A stretch of DNA of 64,000 bases from Halalkaliarchaeum sp. AArc-CO (lineage in GTDB: Archaea > Halobacteriota > Halobacteria > Halobacteriales > Haloferacaceae). Made by a program: the position numbers and the translations under genes. Below are positions 25,385 through 33,891 of the stretch, piece by piece. The notes beneath the pieces are model-generated. The model did no database searches. It was not told where the DNA came from and saw nothing but the letters and a program-made list of their open reading frames with translations. Numbering within the stretch: position 1 is the stretch's first letter; each line of letters starts with the position of its first letter. The stretch lies in the NCBI RefSeq assembly GCF_024972735.1, contig NZ_CP087723.1:682001-746000 (forward strand), read 5' to 3'.

Positions 25385-26989
25385 ATGGAGTCGAAACACG
25401 CCGTCGGGCTCCGGGATCTCGATCGCGAGTTCGGCGAGACGGCGCTCGGCGTCGAGGGGGAACTTCCCGACTGGCTGGCGGGCACGCTGCTGTGTAACGG
25501 TCCGGGTCGGTTTACGATCGCGGACGGGCGCTCGGTGAACCACTGGTTCGACGGTCTCGCACTGTTGCGCCGGTTTCGTCTCGACGGCGCGTCGAACTAC
25601 GTTTCCTTTGCCGCACGGTTTCTCCGATCCGAGGAGTTCGAGTCGGTCGACACGGAGGGTCGCCTCGCGCGCGACCAGTTCGGCACCGACCCGTACGCCG
25701 ACGTCTTCGAGCGGCTGGGTCGGGTGCTTTCGCCCGCACCGACCGACAACGCCTCCGTCGGGTTCGAGGTCGTCGACGGCTCGATCCGTGCGGTGACCGA
25801 GACGCCGCGGGGGGTCGTCGTCGATCTGGAGACGCTCGATTCGGGACCGACTGTCGATCGGATTGTCGACACCGACGCGACGATGCTGCTCGCGCACGTC
25901 CATCGGGATCACCGACGCGGCGAGGCGATCGCGGTCGGCACCAGGTTTGGATGGACCAGCGAGTATCTGCTCTGCCGTCGCGAGCTCGGAGAGAAGACGT
26001 TCGAGACGTTCGGGCGCCTCGAACGCGAGCGACCCGCCTACCTCCATTCGTTCGGTCTGACGGACGGCCACGTGGTTTTGCTGGAGTCACCGTTCCGGAT
26101 CGAGCCCCTCGACCTGCTCGATGAGGGGCCGATCAGTGAGGCGTTCGAGTGGACCGACGACGACGCGAACCTGCTCGTGTTCGACCGCGAGACGGGCGAG
26201 CACGTCGCGATTGCGCCCCTCGATCCGTGTTTTGCGTTCCACCACGTCAACGCCTTCGAGCATCCGGTGGGGGACGGCGGGAACGGGACGGACGACGGAA
26301 CGGGCCTCGTCGTGGATCTGGTCGCCTACGACGATGCCGAGATCGTCCGATCGCTCTCGCTTTCCACCCTGCGGAACTCGGAGGCGACGCTGCCGGGCGG
26401 ACAGCTCCGGCGACACGAACTGTCGATCCCGACAGCGCGAAACGGCGTCGCCGAACGTTCGGCGACGACGGAGTCGCTTTACGACGCTCCCGTCGAGTTC
26501 CCGACCGTCAACTACAGCCGGATGAACGGACGTCCCTATCGGTACGTTTACGCCGCAGGTAACGGTGATCGACCGGCGCGAACCCTTCCCGACCGGCTCT
26601 GCAAGATCGATCTCGAGGCGCGAACGACTCGGGTGTGGCGGGAGGACGACTGTTACCCGGGAGAGCCGGTGTTCGTCCCGCGCACGCTCGCAACACGGGA
26701 TGCCGACCACGGAGACGGTGGGAGAGATGGAGACGGTGAGGGAGACGGAGACGAGGACGACGAAGATGAGGACGACGGCGTCGTCCTCTCGGTCGTTCTC
26801 GACGCCGATCACCCGGCGCCAGTCGACGAGTCCGGGGCCCGGTCGTTCCTGCTCGTGCTGGACGCCGGATCGTTCGCGGAACTCGCCAGGGCGCCGCTTC
26901 CCTGCGTGTTGCCGTTCGGCTTCCACGGACAGTTCTTCGGAAAACAGTTTCTCGAAAATCGCGGCGAGTTCGTGCGGTCGATGGCGTGA
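25385..26989 (+). CDS. Carotenoid oxygenase (RPE65/CCD family)
   Basis: 534 residues from ATG 25385. The family's four iron-binding histidines can be placed: AHVHRD, LHSFGLTDGHVV, FAFHHVNAFE and the C-terminal PFGFHGQFF. The N-terminal NGPGRFTIADGRSVNHWFDG region also fits. Such non-haem iron enzymes cut carotenoids with O2; in haloarchaea cleavage of beta-carotene could supply retinal for rhodopsins. An acidic low-complexity insertion (about residues 440-470) separates the last two His regions. The start is after a non-conserved 8-codon extension. Confidence 0.88.
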   Translation: MESKHAVGLRDLDREFGETALGVEGELPDWLAGTLLCNGPGRFTIADGRSVNHWFDGLALLRRFRLDGASNYVSFAARFLRSEEFESVDTEGRLARDQFGTDPYADVFERLGRVLSPAPTDNASVGFEVVDGSIRAVTETPRGVVVDLETLDSGPTVDRIVDTDATMLLAHVHRDHRRGEAIAVGTRFGWTSEYLLCRRELGEKTFETFGRLERERPAYLHSFGLTDGHVVLLESPFRIEPLDLLDEGPISEAFEWTDDDANLLVFDRETGEHVAIAPLDPCFAFHHVNAFEHPVGDGGNGTDDGTGLVVDLVAYDDAEIVRSLSLSTLRNSEATLPGGQLRRHELSIPTARNGVAERSATTESLYDAPVEFPTVNYSRMNGRPYRYVYAAGNGDRPARTLPDRLCKIDLEARTTRVWREDDCYPGEPVFVPRTLATRDADHGDGGRDGDGEGDGDEDDEDEDDGVVLSVVLDADHPAPVDESGARSFLLVLDAGSFAELARAPLPCVLPFGFHGQFFGKQFLENRGEFVRSMA

Positions 26990-27007
26990 CCGGATGGCTG
27001 ATCTCGG

Positions 27008-27226
27008 CTACCGATCCCGATCGAGGGTACCCCGCTCTTTGATCCGCATGATGTTGCGGACGTTCCGGTAGATGTCTTCGGGGGTAGTCTCCTCGTCGGG
27101 ATCGTACAGGTCCGACACCCGGTAGAGGAACGCGGCGACCTGTTCGCTTTCGGAGCTTCCGCCGCGGACGTCCTCGGCCACCTCACGGAGCATTCGGGCG
27201 CGTTCGGGGTCGTCTTCGCCACTCAT
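27008..27226 (-). CDS. Small conserved haloarchaeal protein
   Basis: 72 residues, acidic, probably all helical: ERARMLREVAEDVRGGSSESEQVAAFLYRVSDLYD, then TTPEDIYRNVRNIMRI. I know no function. It is 18 bases downstream of the Mrp ATPase gene on the same strand, so likely co-transcribed and possibly linked to Fe-S assembly through that context alone. Confidence 0.7.
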   Translation of the reverse strand: MSGEDDPERARMLREVAEDVRGGSSESEQVAAFLYRVSDLYDPDEETTPEDIYRNVRNIMRIKERGTLDRDR

Positions 27227-27244
27227 GAGCGGTACTGACGTCGA

Positions 27245-28291
27245 TCAGGAGTTCTGCTGGCTCGCGTCGCGACGCCGGACGATGCCGACGTTGTTGGCAA
27301 CGTTCTCCGTGAGCGTGCGGAACGCCTCGCCGGTCTCGCTGTCCTCGTCCATCACGACCGGCTTCCCCTCGTCGCCGCCCGAGCGGACGGCCGGATCCAG
27401 CGGGATCCCGCCGAGGAACGGCAGGTTGTTCTCCGCGGCGAACTCCTCTCCTCCGCCCGAGCCGAAGATCTCGTGGAAGCTGCCACAGTCGGGACAGCGG
27501 AACCCGGACATGTTCTCGGTGATTCCCAACACGTTGGTGCCGTGTTCGCCGAACATCCGCAGTCCCTTGCGTGCGTCGTCGACCGCGACGCCCTGCGGGG
27601 TGGTGACGATGACGGCGCCCGTGAGCGGTAGCGTCTGGAGGATGGTGAGCTGGGTGTCGCCGGTTCCGGGCGGCATGTCGAGCACGAGGTAGTCGAGTTC
27701 GCCCCACTCGACGTCCTCGATCAACTGGGTGAGCACCTTGTGGACCATCGCACCCCGCCAGATGACCGGCTCCTCCTCGCCGACGAGAAAGCCCATGCTC
27801 ATCAGCTTCATGCCGTGTTTCTCCGGCGGGAGGATCGTCTCCCGCTCGGTCGCCTGGGCGTGCTGGTCGGCGTCGAGCATCCGCGGGACGTTCGGCCCGT
27901 ACACGTCGGTGTCGAACAGCCCGACGCGGGCGCCGAGCTGGGAGAGCCCGGCCGCGATGTTGACCGAAACCGTCGACTTCCCGACGCCGCCCTTCCCCGA
28001 GGCGACGGCGATGATGTTTTTGATGTTCGGTAACACCTGCTCCTCCTCGGACAGCTGGGAGGGAACTGCCGCGGAGATGTCGACCTCGAGCCCCTCTGCA
28101 GAGAGTACCTCACGGACGTCGTTTGCGATCTGACTCTCGTGTGGGGCGTACGGTGCCCCGAGGGCAAGCGAGACGCGGACCGTCTCCTCTTCGATTTCGA
28201 TGGCGTTTACGAGCCCCAGGGAGACGATGTCGTCCCCGAGATCCGGATCCTCGACGGCTTCGAGCAACTCGCGCACTTCCGATTCGTCCAT
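27245..28291 (-). CDS. Mrp/ApbC (NBP35-type) iron-sulfur carrier ATPase
   Basis: 348 residues. The N-terminal MIP18/DUF59 domain (about 1-85, LLEAVEDPDLGDDIVSLGLV) is followed by a deviant Walker A P-loop ATPase with GKGGVGKST, DTDVYGPNVPRML, DMPPGTGDTQL and TPQGVAVDDARKG. A CPDC pair follows (GFRCPDCGS) that corresponds to the bridging Fe-S cluster site. Mrp proteins bind and hand over 4Fe-4S clusters in the cytosol. It is followed by a small gene of unknown job. Confidence 0.94.
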   Translation of the reverse strand: MDESEVRELLEAVEDPDLGDDIVSLGLVNAIEIEEETVRVSLALGAPYAPHESQIANDVREVLSAEGLEVDISAAVPSQLSEEEQVLPNIKNIIAVASGKGGVGKSTVSVNIAAGLSQLGARVGLFDTDVYGPNVPRMLDADQHAQATERETILPPEKHGMKLMSMGFLVGEEEPVIWRGAMVHKVLTQLIEDVEWGELDYLVLDMPPGTGDTQLTILQTLPLTGAVIVTTPQGVAVDDARKGLRMFGEHGTNVLGITENMSGFRCPDCGSFHEIFGSGGGEEFAAENNLPFLGGIPLDPAVRSGGDEGKPVVMDEDSETGEAFRTLTENVANNVGIVRRRDASQQNS

Positions 28292-28359
28292 AGGGAAAAT
28301 CCGGAGTTGTCGGGGTTAAGAGTTGTGGGATCGTCGTCGGAGAGAACGTCGTCTTTGGG

Positions 28360-29139
28360 TCACATCATCCTTCTGTGTGGCGTTTCTTCCTCCCAGGGGA
28401 CCAGATAGCGCTGGATCCGCTCGAGGCCGTAGGTGATCGCGATCCCGAACGCGCCGATGACGACCACCGAAGCGTACAGTTCCCCGAGCTGATAGGTGTT
28501 CCACGAGACCCACATGAAGTAGCCGAGCCCGTCGTTGGCGGCGATCAGCTCCACCGAGATCACAATCAAAAACGACGTGCTCAACCCCAGGCGAAGTCCC
28601 GTGAACACGACCGGGAGTGAGCCCGGAAGCAGCACCTCCCTGAACAAGGCGTACGTCGACGTTGCGCCGTTGTCGCGGGCGACGTCGAAGTACACTGACT
28701 CGATTCCCCCGGCGGCGCTCATGGCGTTCCACGCCACGAGGAAGAACCCGCCGAACGCGGCGGCGAATATCAACGCGCCGTCACCCCGGCCGAAGATCAG
28801 GATCAAAAGCGGCAACAGCGCAACGACCGGAAGCGGGTACAGTGCCGAGAAGATCGGGCCCAACAGCGACCGGATCGTGTCGCTGTACCCCATCGCCAGC
28901 CCGATCACGATCCCGAACCCGGCCGCGAACGCCGACGCGATCACCGTGCGTCGGAGCGTCGACCCGACGTGGGCGAGAAAGCCCGCGTCGGTCGCGAGCG
29001 TCGCCGTCGTGACTGCGATTGCCGTCGGCGCCGGCAACACAGACGGGTTGATTAGGCCGACAACGTCGACGGAGAGCTGCCAGAGTACCAGGACGGCCAC
29101 GGCGGAGCCGATCTGGGCGGCGTATTCGCGGTTTCTCAT
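28360..29139 (-). CDS. ABC transporter permease (SsuC/TauC type)
   Basis: 259 residues, six membrane segments. It has the SsuC/TauC N-terminal VAVLVLWQLSVDVVGLINPSVLPAP block and the coupling-helix EAA-like loop ARDNGATSTYALFREVLLPGSLPVVFTGLRLGLSTSF. It is the last gene of a four-gene importer operon and one of two non-identical permeases, which probably pair as a heterodimer. Confidence 0.9.
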   Translation of the reverse strand: MRNREYAAQIGSAVAVLVLWQLSVDVVGLINPSVLPAPTAIAVTTATLATDAGFLAHVGSTLRRTVIASAFAAGFGIVIGLAMGYSDTIRSLLGPIFSALYPLPVVALLPLLILIFGRGDGALIFAAAFGGFFLVAWNAMSAAGGIESVYFDVARDNGATSTYALFREVLLPGSLPVVFTGLRLGLSTSFLIVISVELIAANDGLGYFMWVSWNTYQLGELYASVVVIGAFGIAITYGLERIQRYLVPWEEETPHRRMM

Positions 29140-29167
29140 AGCCCCACCCCCGAGTGCAGTGATCCAG

Positions 29168-29935
29168 TCATGCTCCCTCCCAGGGCGTCAGGTATTCGCC
29201 CAGCTCCTCGATACCGTAAACGAACACGACCCCGAGCACGTTGATGACGAAAAGCGCGACGTACATTCGGGTGATCGTGAACAGCTGCCAGGAGTTCCAG
29301 ATCACGTAGCCGAGCCCGGAGTTCGCGCCGACCATCTCGATGACGACGATCAGCACGAACCCGATCCCGAACCCGAGGCTGAGTCCGGTCGTGATCTGCG
29401 GTAATGCTCCGGGGACGATGACCTCCCGATACAGCGCTAGCGTCCCTGCCCCGTTGTCGATGGCGACGTCGACGTAGACGTCGTCGATCTGCCTGACGCC
29501 CGCCATCGTGTTGACTGCCACCAGCAGGAACACCGCAAGGCCCATGGTGAGGATCCGCGCGAGTTCCGTGACGCCGAACAACGAGAACGCGATCGGCAAC
29601 AGCGTGATCTTCGGGACGGGATACAGTATCGCGACGTGGGGGTTCACCAGCAGCCGGATCTCGCGTGACCACCCCATCACCAGCCCAACTGCGATCCCGC
29701 CTGTGGCGCCAACCAGGAATGCAAGCAGGATCCGCCGGAGGCTGACCCCCAGGTGATACAGCAGTTCCCCGTGGAGAAACTCCTCGACGGTCGCCACAAG
29801 CACCGTCGTCGGCGCCGGGAAGAACACCGGATGAATCAGGGCGGCACGGGAGGCAACCTCCCACAGCAGCAGCACCGAAAGTATCGGAAGGAGGTTCAAT
29901 CGGAGCCGGGCGCCGACTGTCGAACGGGACTGCAT
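29168..29935 (-). CDS. ABC transporter permease (SsuC/TauC type)
   Basis: 255 residues, six membrane segments. It has the same family signature as the next gene (LLLWEVASRAALIHPVFFPAP; AIDNGAGTLALYREVIVPGALPQITTGLSLGFG). It is clearly paralogous to but diverged from the downstream permease. It lies between the ATPase and the second permease with short gaps, so co-transcription is likely. Confidence 0.9.
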   Translation of the reverse strand: MQSRSTVGARLRLNLLPILSVLLLWEVASRAALIHPVFFPAPTTVLVATVEEFLHGELLYHLGVSLRRILLAFLVGATGGIAVGLVMGWSREIRLLVNPHVAILYPVPKITLLPIAFSLFGVTELARILTMGLAVFLLVAVNTMAGVRQIDDVYVDVAIDNGAGTLALYREVIVPGALPQITTGLSLGFGIGFVLIVVIEMVGANSGLGYVIWNSWQLFTITRMYVALFVINVLGVVFVYGIEELGEYLTPWEGA

Positions 29936-29941
29936 GACCGA

Positions 29942-30928
29942 TCAGGGGGTCCGCCCACTCGATCGTTCGACCGACCGCTCGACCTCGTCGCTCAGGCTGG
30001 TCCACACCGTTTCCTGGATCTCCTCGAACCGGCCAACCGGAATGTTGTCGCGGGTTCGGGGCCGATCGAGATCTACGTCGACGACAGTCTTTATCCGCCC
30101 CGGTCTGGCAGACATGACGCCGATCCGGTCCCCGAGGTGGATCGCCTCCTCGATGTCGTGTGTGACGTATACGACGGTCTTTTTCGACTCGTTCCACAGG
30201 GAGAGCAACTCCTCGAGGAGGTACTGTTTCGTCTGTGCGTCGAGCGCTCCGAACGGCTCGTCCATGAGGAAGATCTCGGGATCGTTCGCGAACGCTCGCG
30301 CGATGCTCACTCGCTGTTTCATCCCGCCGGACAGCTGGTGTGGATACGACTCCTCGAAGCCGTCCAGGTTCACCTTCTCGATGTACCGCCGGGCGATCTC
30401 GTGGCGGCGGGGTTTGGGGACGCCACGCATCTTGAGGCCGAAGGCGACGTTCTCCACGACGGACTTCCAGGGGAAGATCCCGTACTCCTGGAAGACCATA
30501 CTGGTCGTCGGCCCGTCCTCGGGCTCGGGTTTCAGGATCTCGATATCGCCGGAGTCACACTCGAGTAGCCCGCCCAGAAGCCGAAGGAACGTCGACTTGC
30601 CGCAGCCGGAGGGGCCGACCAGACAGAAGAACTCCCGGTCGTACACCTCGAGGTTTACGTCTTCGAGTGCCGAGACGTCCCCGGAGGGTGAGCGGTACAC
30701 CTTGTTGACCGCAGTCGCTCGGAGGCAGGGATCGCTTCGTCCGGATGGCGTCCCCGACCCCGTGCCGTCGGGTAACTCGCTACCGGCTGACCCGTCGCCG
30801 ACACCGGCCTCGCCCGGGGCGGAAGCGTCCCGCATTGGGTGCTGGTTGGGGCTGGAGCTACTGGAACGTTTCCGTTCGGAGACGTTCGACCACGACCGCG
30901 ATCCGAACTCTGGAGATCCCAGCGTCAC
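29942..30928 (-). CDS. ABC transporter ATPase (SsuB/TauB/NrtD type)
   Basis: 328 residues from ATG 30928, or about 297 from ATG 30835. It has Walker A GPSGCGKST, Q-loop VFQEYGIFPW, signature LSGGMKQRVSIARAF, Walker B IFLMDEPFGALDAQT and switch His THDIEEA. The YGIFPWKSVVENV spacing is that of the sulfonate/nitrate/taurine subgroup. The first 60 residues are a low-complexity Ser/Gly/Asp extension, so the shorter start is quite possible. Confidence 0.92.
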   Translation of the reverse strand: MTLGSPEFGSRSWSNVSERKRSSSSSPNQHPMRDASAPGEAGVGDGSAGSELPDGTGSGTPSGRSDPCLRATAVNKVYRSPSGDVSALEDVNLEVYDREFFCLVGPSGCGKSTFLRLLGGLLECDSGDIEILKPEPEDGPTTSMVFQEYGIFPWKSVVENVAFGLKMRGVPKPRRHEIARRYIEKVNLDGFEESYPHQLSGGMKQRVSIARAFANDPEIFLMDEPFGALDAQTKQYLLEELLSLWNESKKTVVYVTHDIEEAIHLGDRIGVMSARPGRIKTVVDVDLDRPRTRDNIPVGRFEEIQETVWTSLSDEVERSVERSSGRTP

Positions 30929-30934
30929 AGGGTA

Positions 30935-32110
30935 TCACTCGCAGATCCGTTCCCCGGGGAATCCCTCCGGAACGGTGATCTCTCCGACCGGGGCGTACGG
31001 AGCCGGCGCCGTCTCGCTCCACTCGTGGATCGTGTCCACCGAGGGAGTCGCTTCCGCCTCGTCCAGCCGCCCGACCTCCTCGAGGGCAGCGTCCAGCAGG
31101 GTTTCGTCGACGATTTCGTCGGCGGAAACCGTCTCGTCGAGATAGCCGCGACACGCGTGAAACTCCTGTTGCCGCATCAAGCTGTCGACGTTCATCCGGC
31201 CGTTCTTGTGGACGAGCGACGGGATCGACGCCTGGATCGCGGGGACGGGAACGTCGATCTCCTCGCTGATGATCGAGGCGACCTCCTCGTTCGGGAATCC
31301 GCCCATATCGTAGTACTCGCGGACGCCGAGGAGATACGCCTCCAGCCACCGTCTGGCGACGTCGGGTCGGTTCTCCATGAACGGCTCCCCGAAGAAATAC
31401 GTCGCGATCTGCATCCGGGGGGCGAGCTGGGAGCCGTACAGCAACTGGCCCGCGCCGGTTTCCTGGGCGACCTGCAGCCCGAGCGGATCGGGGATCGTAC
31501 AGGCGTCGATCTCCCCCGAGCCCATCGCCGAGATCATGTCCGGGAACGGCATCTCCGTTACCGTCAGGTCGTTCCAACCCATGTCGTTGAGCTGGAGCAG
31601 CCGCCCCAGAAGGTAGTCCATCGACGTCGCCTCCCCGTTGATCGCCACTGTCGGGTTCTCCGGGAGGTCAGCAAAGGACATCCCTTCCTGGTACAGCTCC
31701 GCTCGAATCCAGAACCTGTTACCTGATGGCTGGTCGTCCCAGTACTGCGTCTGGTCTGCCACCGCCCGAACGGGGACGTCCTGGGCGATCGAGTTGAACA
31801 CGCCCGCCCCGATCGAACCGCTCGCGACGTCGAGATCCCCGGATGCGAGCTGGGGAACCGCCTGGGAGGCGCCGGTGATTCGTTCGGTCTCGATCTCGAT
31901 GTCCCGATCCGCGAAAAAGCCCCGGTTCTTGGCGACGAACACCTCCGCAACTGCGGCGATCGGCAGCGTTCCGAACGTGACGGTGTCCGTCGTTTCTCCG
32001 ACGTCGCCGAGACAGCCACCGAGAGACGTCGCCACGGTGGCGCCACCGAAGGCTAGAAATCTCCGCCTCGACGTCCGTCCCCTTCTTTGAACCGACCGTC
32101 GATTACTCAT
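30935..32110 (-). CDS. NMT1/TauA-type substrate-binding lipoprotein
   Basis: 391 residues. The N-terminus has a twin-arginine motif (SRRRFLAFGG) and a lipobox (SLGGC), so it is Tat-exported and lipid-anchored on the outer face. The mature part matches the SsuA/TauA/ThiY fold: VTFGTLPIAAVAEVFVAKNRGFFADRDIEIE, SGDLDVASGSIGAGVFN, MGSGEIDACTIPDPLG. The ligand may be a sulfonate, taurine, nitrate, bicarbonate or a pyrimidine. The surrounding genes do not decide. First gene of the importer operon. Confidence 0.9.
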   Translation of the reverse strand: MSNRRSVQRRGRTSRRRFLAFGGATVATSLGGCLGDVGETTDTVTFGTLPIAAVAEVFVAKNRGFFADRDIEIETERITGASQAVPQLASGDLDVASGSIGAGVFNSIAQDVPVRAVADQTQYWDDQPSGNRFWIRAELYQEGMSFADLPENPTVAINGEATSMDYLLGRLLQLNDMGWNDLTVTEMPFPDMISAMGSGEIDACTIPDPLGLQVAQETGAGQLLYGSQLAPRMQIATYFFGEPFMENRPDVARRWLEAYLLGVREYYDMGGFPNEEVASIISEEIDVPVPAIQASIPSLVHKNGRMNVDSLMRQQEFHACRGYLDETVSADEIVDETLLDAALEEVGRLDEAEATPSVDTIHEWSETAPAPYAPVGEITVPEGFPGERICE

Positions 32111-32291
32111 TATCAGTTATTGGTTTTCTGTAATGTACTATAAGGATTGTGGTCAGTCCCGCCGGCACGGAACGGAGTTTCCGTGGGAGACCGGGCAAAA
32201 GCGGCGGACTCCGGAGAGAGGACGATCGAAAACTATCGGAGGGACGATCGAAAACTCTGGGCCAAACGCCGTAGCTCCCGGGTGGCCGGGA

Positions 32292-32948
32292 CTACTCCGG
32301 CGACGAGAGGGTTGTGGGTGCGATCGCCGGATCGTCGGGGAACTTCCAGTCGATCCCGTCCTTTTCGGTTTCCCGTTTCAGGACCGCCGCGATGTGGCCC
32401 TGGATCATCCGTGCGTCTGCGGGACTCATGTGTTCGAACAGCTGGTCGAGGCTGGTTTCGTCGGTGTCGGGATCGTCGAGGATCACGAGTACGCCGGTGA
32501 TCGCCTCGAGCAGGATCGTGTAGTTGTTCCGATCCAGGAACATCTGGACGTCGTCGGACTGTACCCCGCGTCCCAGCACGCCGATGAGCGTACTGTGGAT
32601 GTTAAACTGGGGACCGATCCCCTTCGGGTGCTCCGAGACGAAGATCTGCATCCTGGAGGGCTTGTAAATCGTGGCCCGGGTGTCGGCCGACCCCGACGGG
32701 TAGAGGCTTCCTTCCTCGACCATCTCCTTGGTGAGATTGTACAGCGTGCTCTGCGGGATCGACGTTACCTCGGTCAGCCCTTTGATGTCGAGCCCCTCGT
32801 GGAGCCAGACCTCGTGCCAGATCTTGCATTTCCGTGGGGACGCGAGCAACTGACCCGCGGCGACGACGGTGTCTACCGTGGTCCGGATCTCGTCCCGGGG
32901 AAACGAGGGAACGGCGTCGTCCCGGTCGGACGAAGCGTTGTCGGCCAT
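32292..32948 (-). CDS. Winged-helix transcription regulator
   Basis: 218 residues. The HTH region KCKIWHEVWLHEGLDIKGLTEVTSIPQSTLYNLTKEMVEEGSLYP is followed by a wing (TRATIYKPSRMQIFV). The C-terminal domain has VQMFLDRNNYTILLEAI and an acidic SPADARMIQGHIAAVLKRET helix. It resembles haloarchaeal TrmB/DUF7437-like regulators. It sits upstream of the importer operon on the same strand with a 181-base gap, so it is the natural candidate to control it. Confidence 0.75.
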   Translation of the reverse strand: MADNASSDRDDAVPSFPRDEIRTTVDTVVAAGQLLASPRKCKIWHEVWLHEGLDIKGLTEVTSIPQSTLYNLTKEMVEEGSLYPSGSADTRATIYKPSRMQIFVSEHPKGIGPQFNIHSTLIGVLGRGVQSDDVQMFLDRNNYTILLEAITGVLVILDDPDTDETSLDQLFEHMSPADARMIQGHIAAVLKRETEKDGIDWKFPDDPAIAPTTLSSPE

Positions 32949-33038
32949 CTCGGTTATCTATTTCCTGGAATACGCAATAAGGCTGCTGGTTCTCGGTGTG
33001 TGTCGGAAGGTGGAGGAGTCCCGGCCGCCTCGCCCGTG

Positions 33039-33416
33039 TCAGCCAACCAGTTCGTCGAGCTTCTCGAGGTACGCCTCCCGCGGGAGCTGGTACGCCTCGC
33101 GATAATCGATGTCGCCGTCGGCGAACTCCTCGGCCAGCGAGATGGCCCCGTCGAGTGCGTCGCTTTGATCGTCGTATCTCCGGTGTTCGAGTTCGATCTC
33201 CGGTTCCAGGAACAGCACCACCTGCCAGCCGTCGGTCTCTCGGCGGGCGGCTGCCGGGCGCGAGTCCTGCGGCCCGTCACTCACGTAGATCGTCGGCAAA
33301 CAGGGAGCAGGAAACGCCTGAGAGTCGAACACGTCCGGCCGATACGTGAGAACGACCTGCCCGTTCGATCCGTCGTTCCAGACCGTCCACCCGTCCGGCA
33401 GCGTCGGCAGCTCCAT
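33039..33416 (-). CDS. DUF5820-like haloarchaeal protein
   Basis: 125 residues from ATG 33416. It begins ELPTLPDGWTVWNDG and continues GQVVLTYRPDVFDSQAFPAPCLPTIYVSDG, then WQVVLFLEPEIELE and the C-terminal REAYQLPREAYLEKLDELVG. It is a small soluble protein conserved in haloarchaea, without a known function. A minus-strand TATA-like TTTAAGTACTATACC lies at about 33470-33484. The upstream extension to 33512 crosses that promoter and is rejected. Confidence 0.75.
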   Translation of the reverse strand: MELPTLPDGWTVWNDGSNGQVVLTYRPDVFDSQAFPAPCLPTIYVSDGPQDSRPAAARRETDGWQVVLFLEPEIELEHRRYDDQSDALDGAISLAEEFADGDIDYREAYQLPREAYLEKLDELVG

Positions 33417-33704
33417 GTCCCTATTGTGAGCTACAGCCGGAAAGCGATCCCGCTTCGGTGAGGGTTTCTCGGTATAGTACTTAAAGACGGCTCTTTTTTC
33501 ACATGATATCACTCCGCATGGCTCCTCTCTGTCTTTGGCTTTTCTTTCTGCGATAACTGGGGCTCACGATACACTTAAATATCTCTAATCCTCATAACCA
33601 TAGTAGTCCCGGTACCGGATCGGGAATACCGACCACTCCCGTCCGCTGGTCCCCGAACGATGTGTCGTCGGCTTCGACGCCCGGTCGCCGCGGAGGTGTG
33701 GTAA
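33417..33704. other. Divergent promoter region before the PrkA operon
   Basis: It holds a minus-strand TATA-like element for the DUF5820 gene (about 33470-33484) and a plus-strand CACTTAAATATC (about 33572-33583) that may drive the operon. A ribosome-binding site GGAGGTG lies at 33692-33698. No gene or RNA is recognised. Confidence 0.45.
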
Positions 33705-33891
33705 ATGAGCACACACAACAATGACCTCGCCCAACGCGTTCCGGGCGGACGGCGCGCCCTGGAAACGAACCTGCACCGAACACGAACGCACCGAACACGA
33801 ACGCACCGAACACGAACGCATTCTCGAAGAGAGCGCACGCACGGTCCTCGGTAAAACGAGACCTGTGTCGACGCCCGGGAGCAAACGATGA
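33705..33891 (+). other. Two overlapping small ORFs upstream of prkA
   Basis: ORF 1 (33705-33854, 49 codons, starts MSTHNNDLAQRV) follows a good Shine-Dalgarno GGAGGTG at 33692-33698. ORF 2 (33721-33891, 56 codons, starts MTSPNAFRADG) is in another frame, is more acidic, and ends with TGA overlapping the prkA ATG (ATGA). Both cross three perfect copies of the 15-bp repeat CACCGAACACGAACG (33774-33818), read as TEHER x3 in ORF 2 and HRTRT in ORF 1. Either could be a leader peptide or a small gene; neither may be translated. Confidence 0.4.
33774..33818 (+). repeat. 15-bp tandem repeat, three perfect copies
   Basis: CACCGAACACGAACG repeated at 33774, 33789 and 33804. The period is a multiple of three, so it preserves reading frames in the small ORFs above. 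Copy-number change could alter the leader of the prkA operon without shifting frame. Confidence 0.8.

Noticed and set aside
24095-26071. 658-codon minus-strand frame across sucC, sucD and the carotenoid oxygenase
   Set aside because: High-GC shadow frame; the plus-strand genes are clear family members.
33774-33818. Possible CRISPR-like repeat
   Set aside because: Repeats are only 15 bp and directly adjacent with no spacers.
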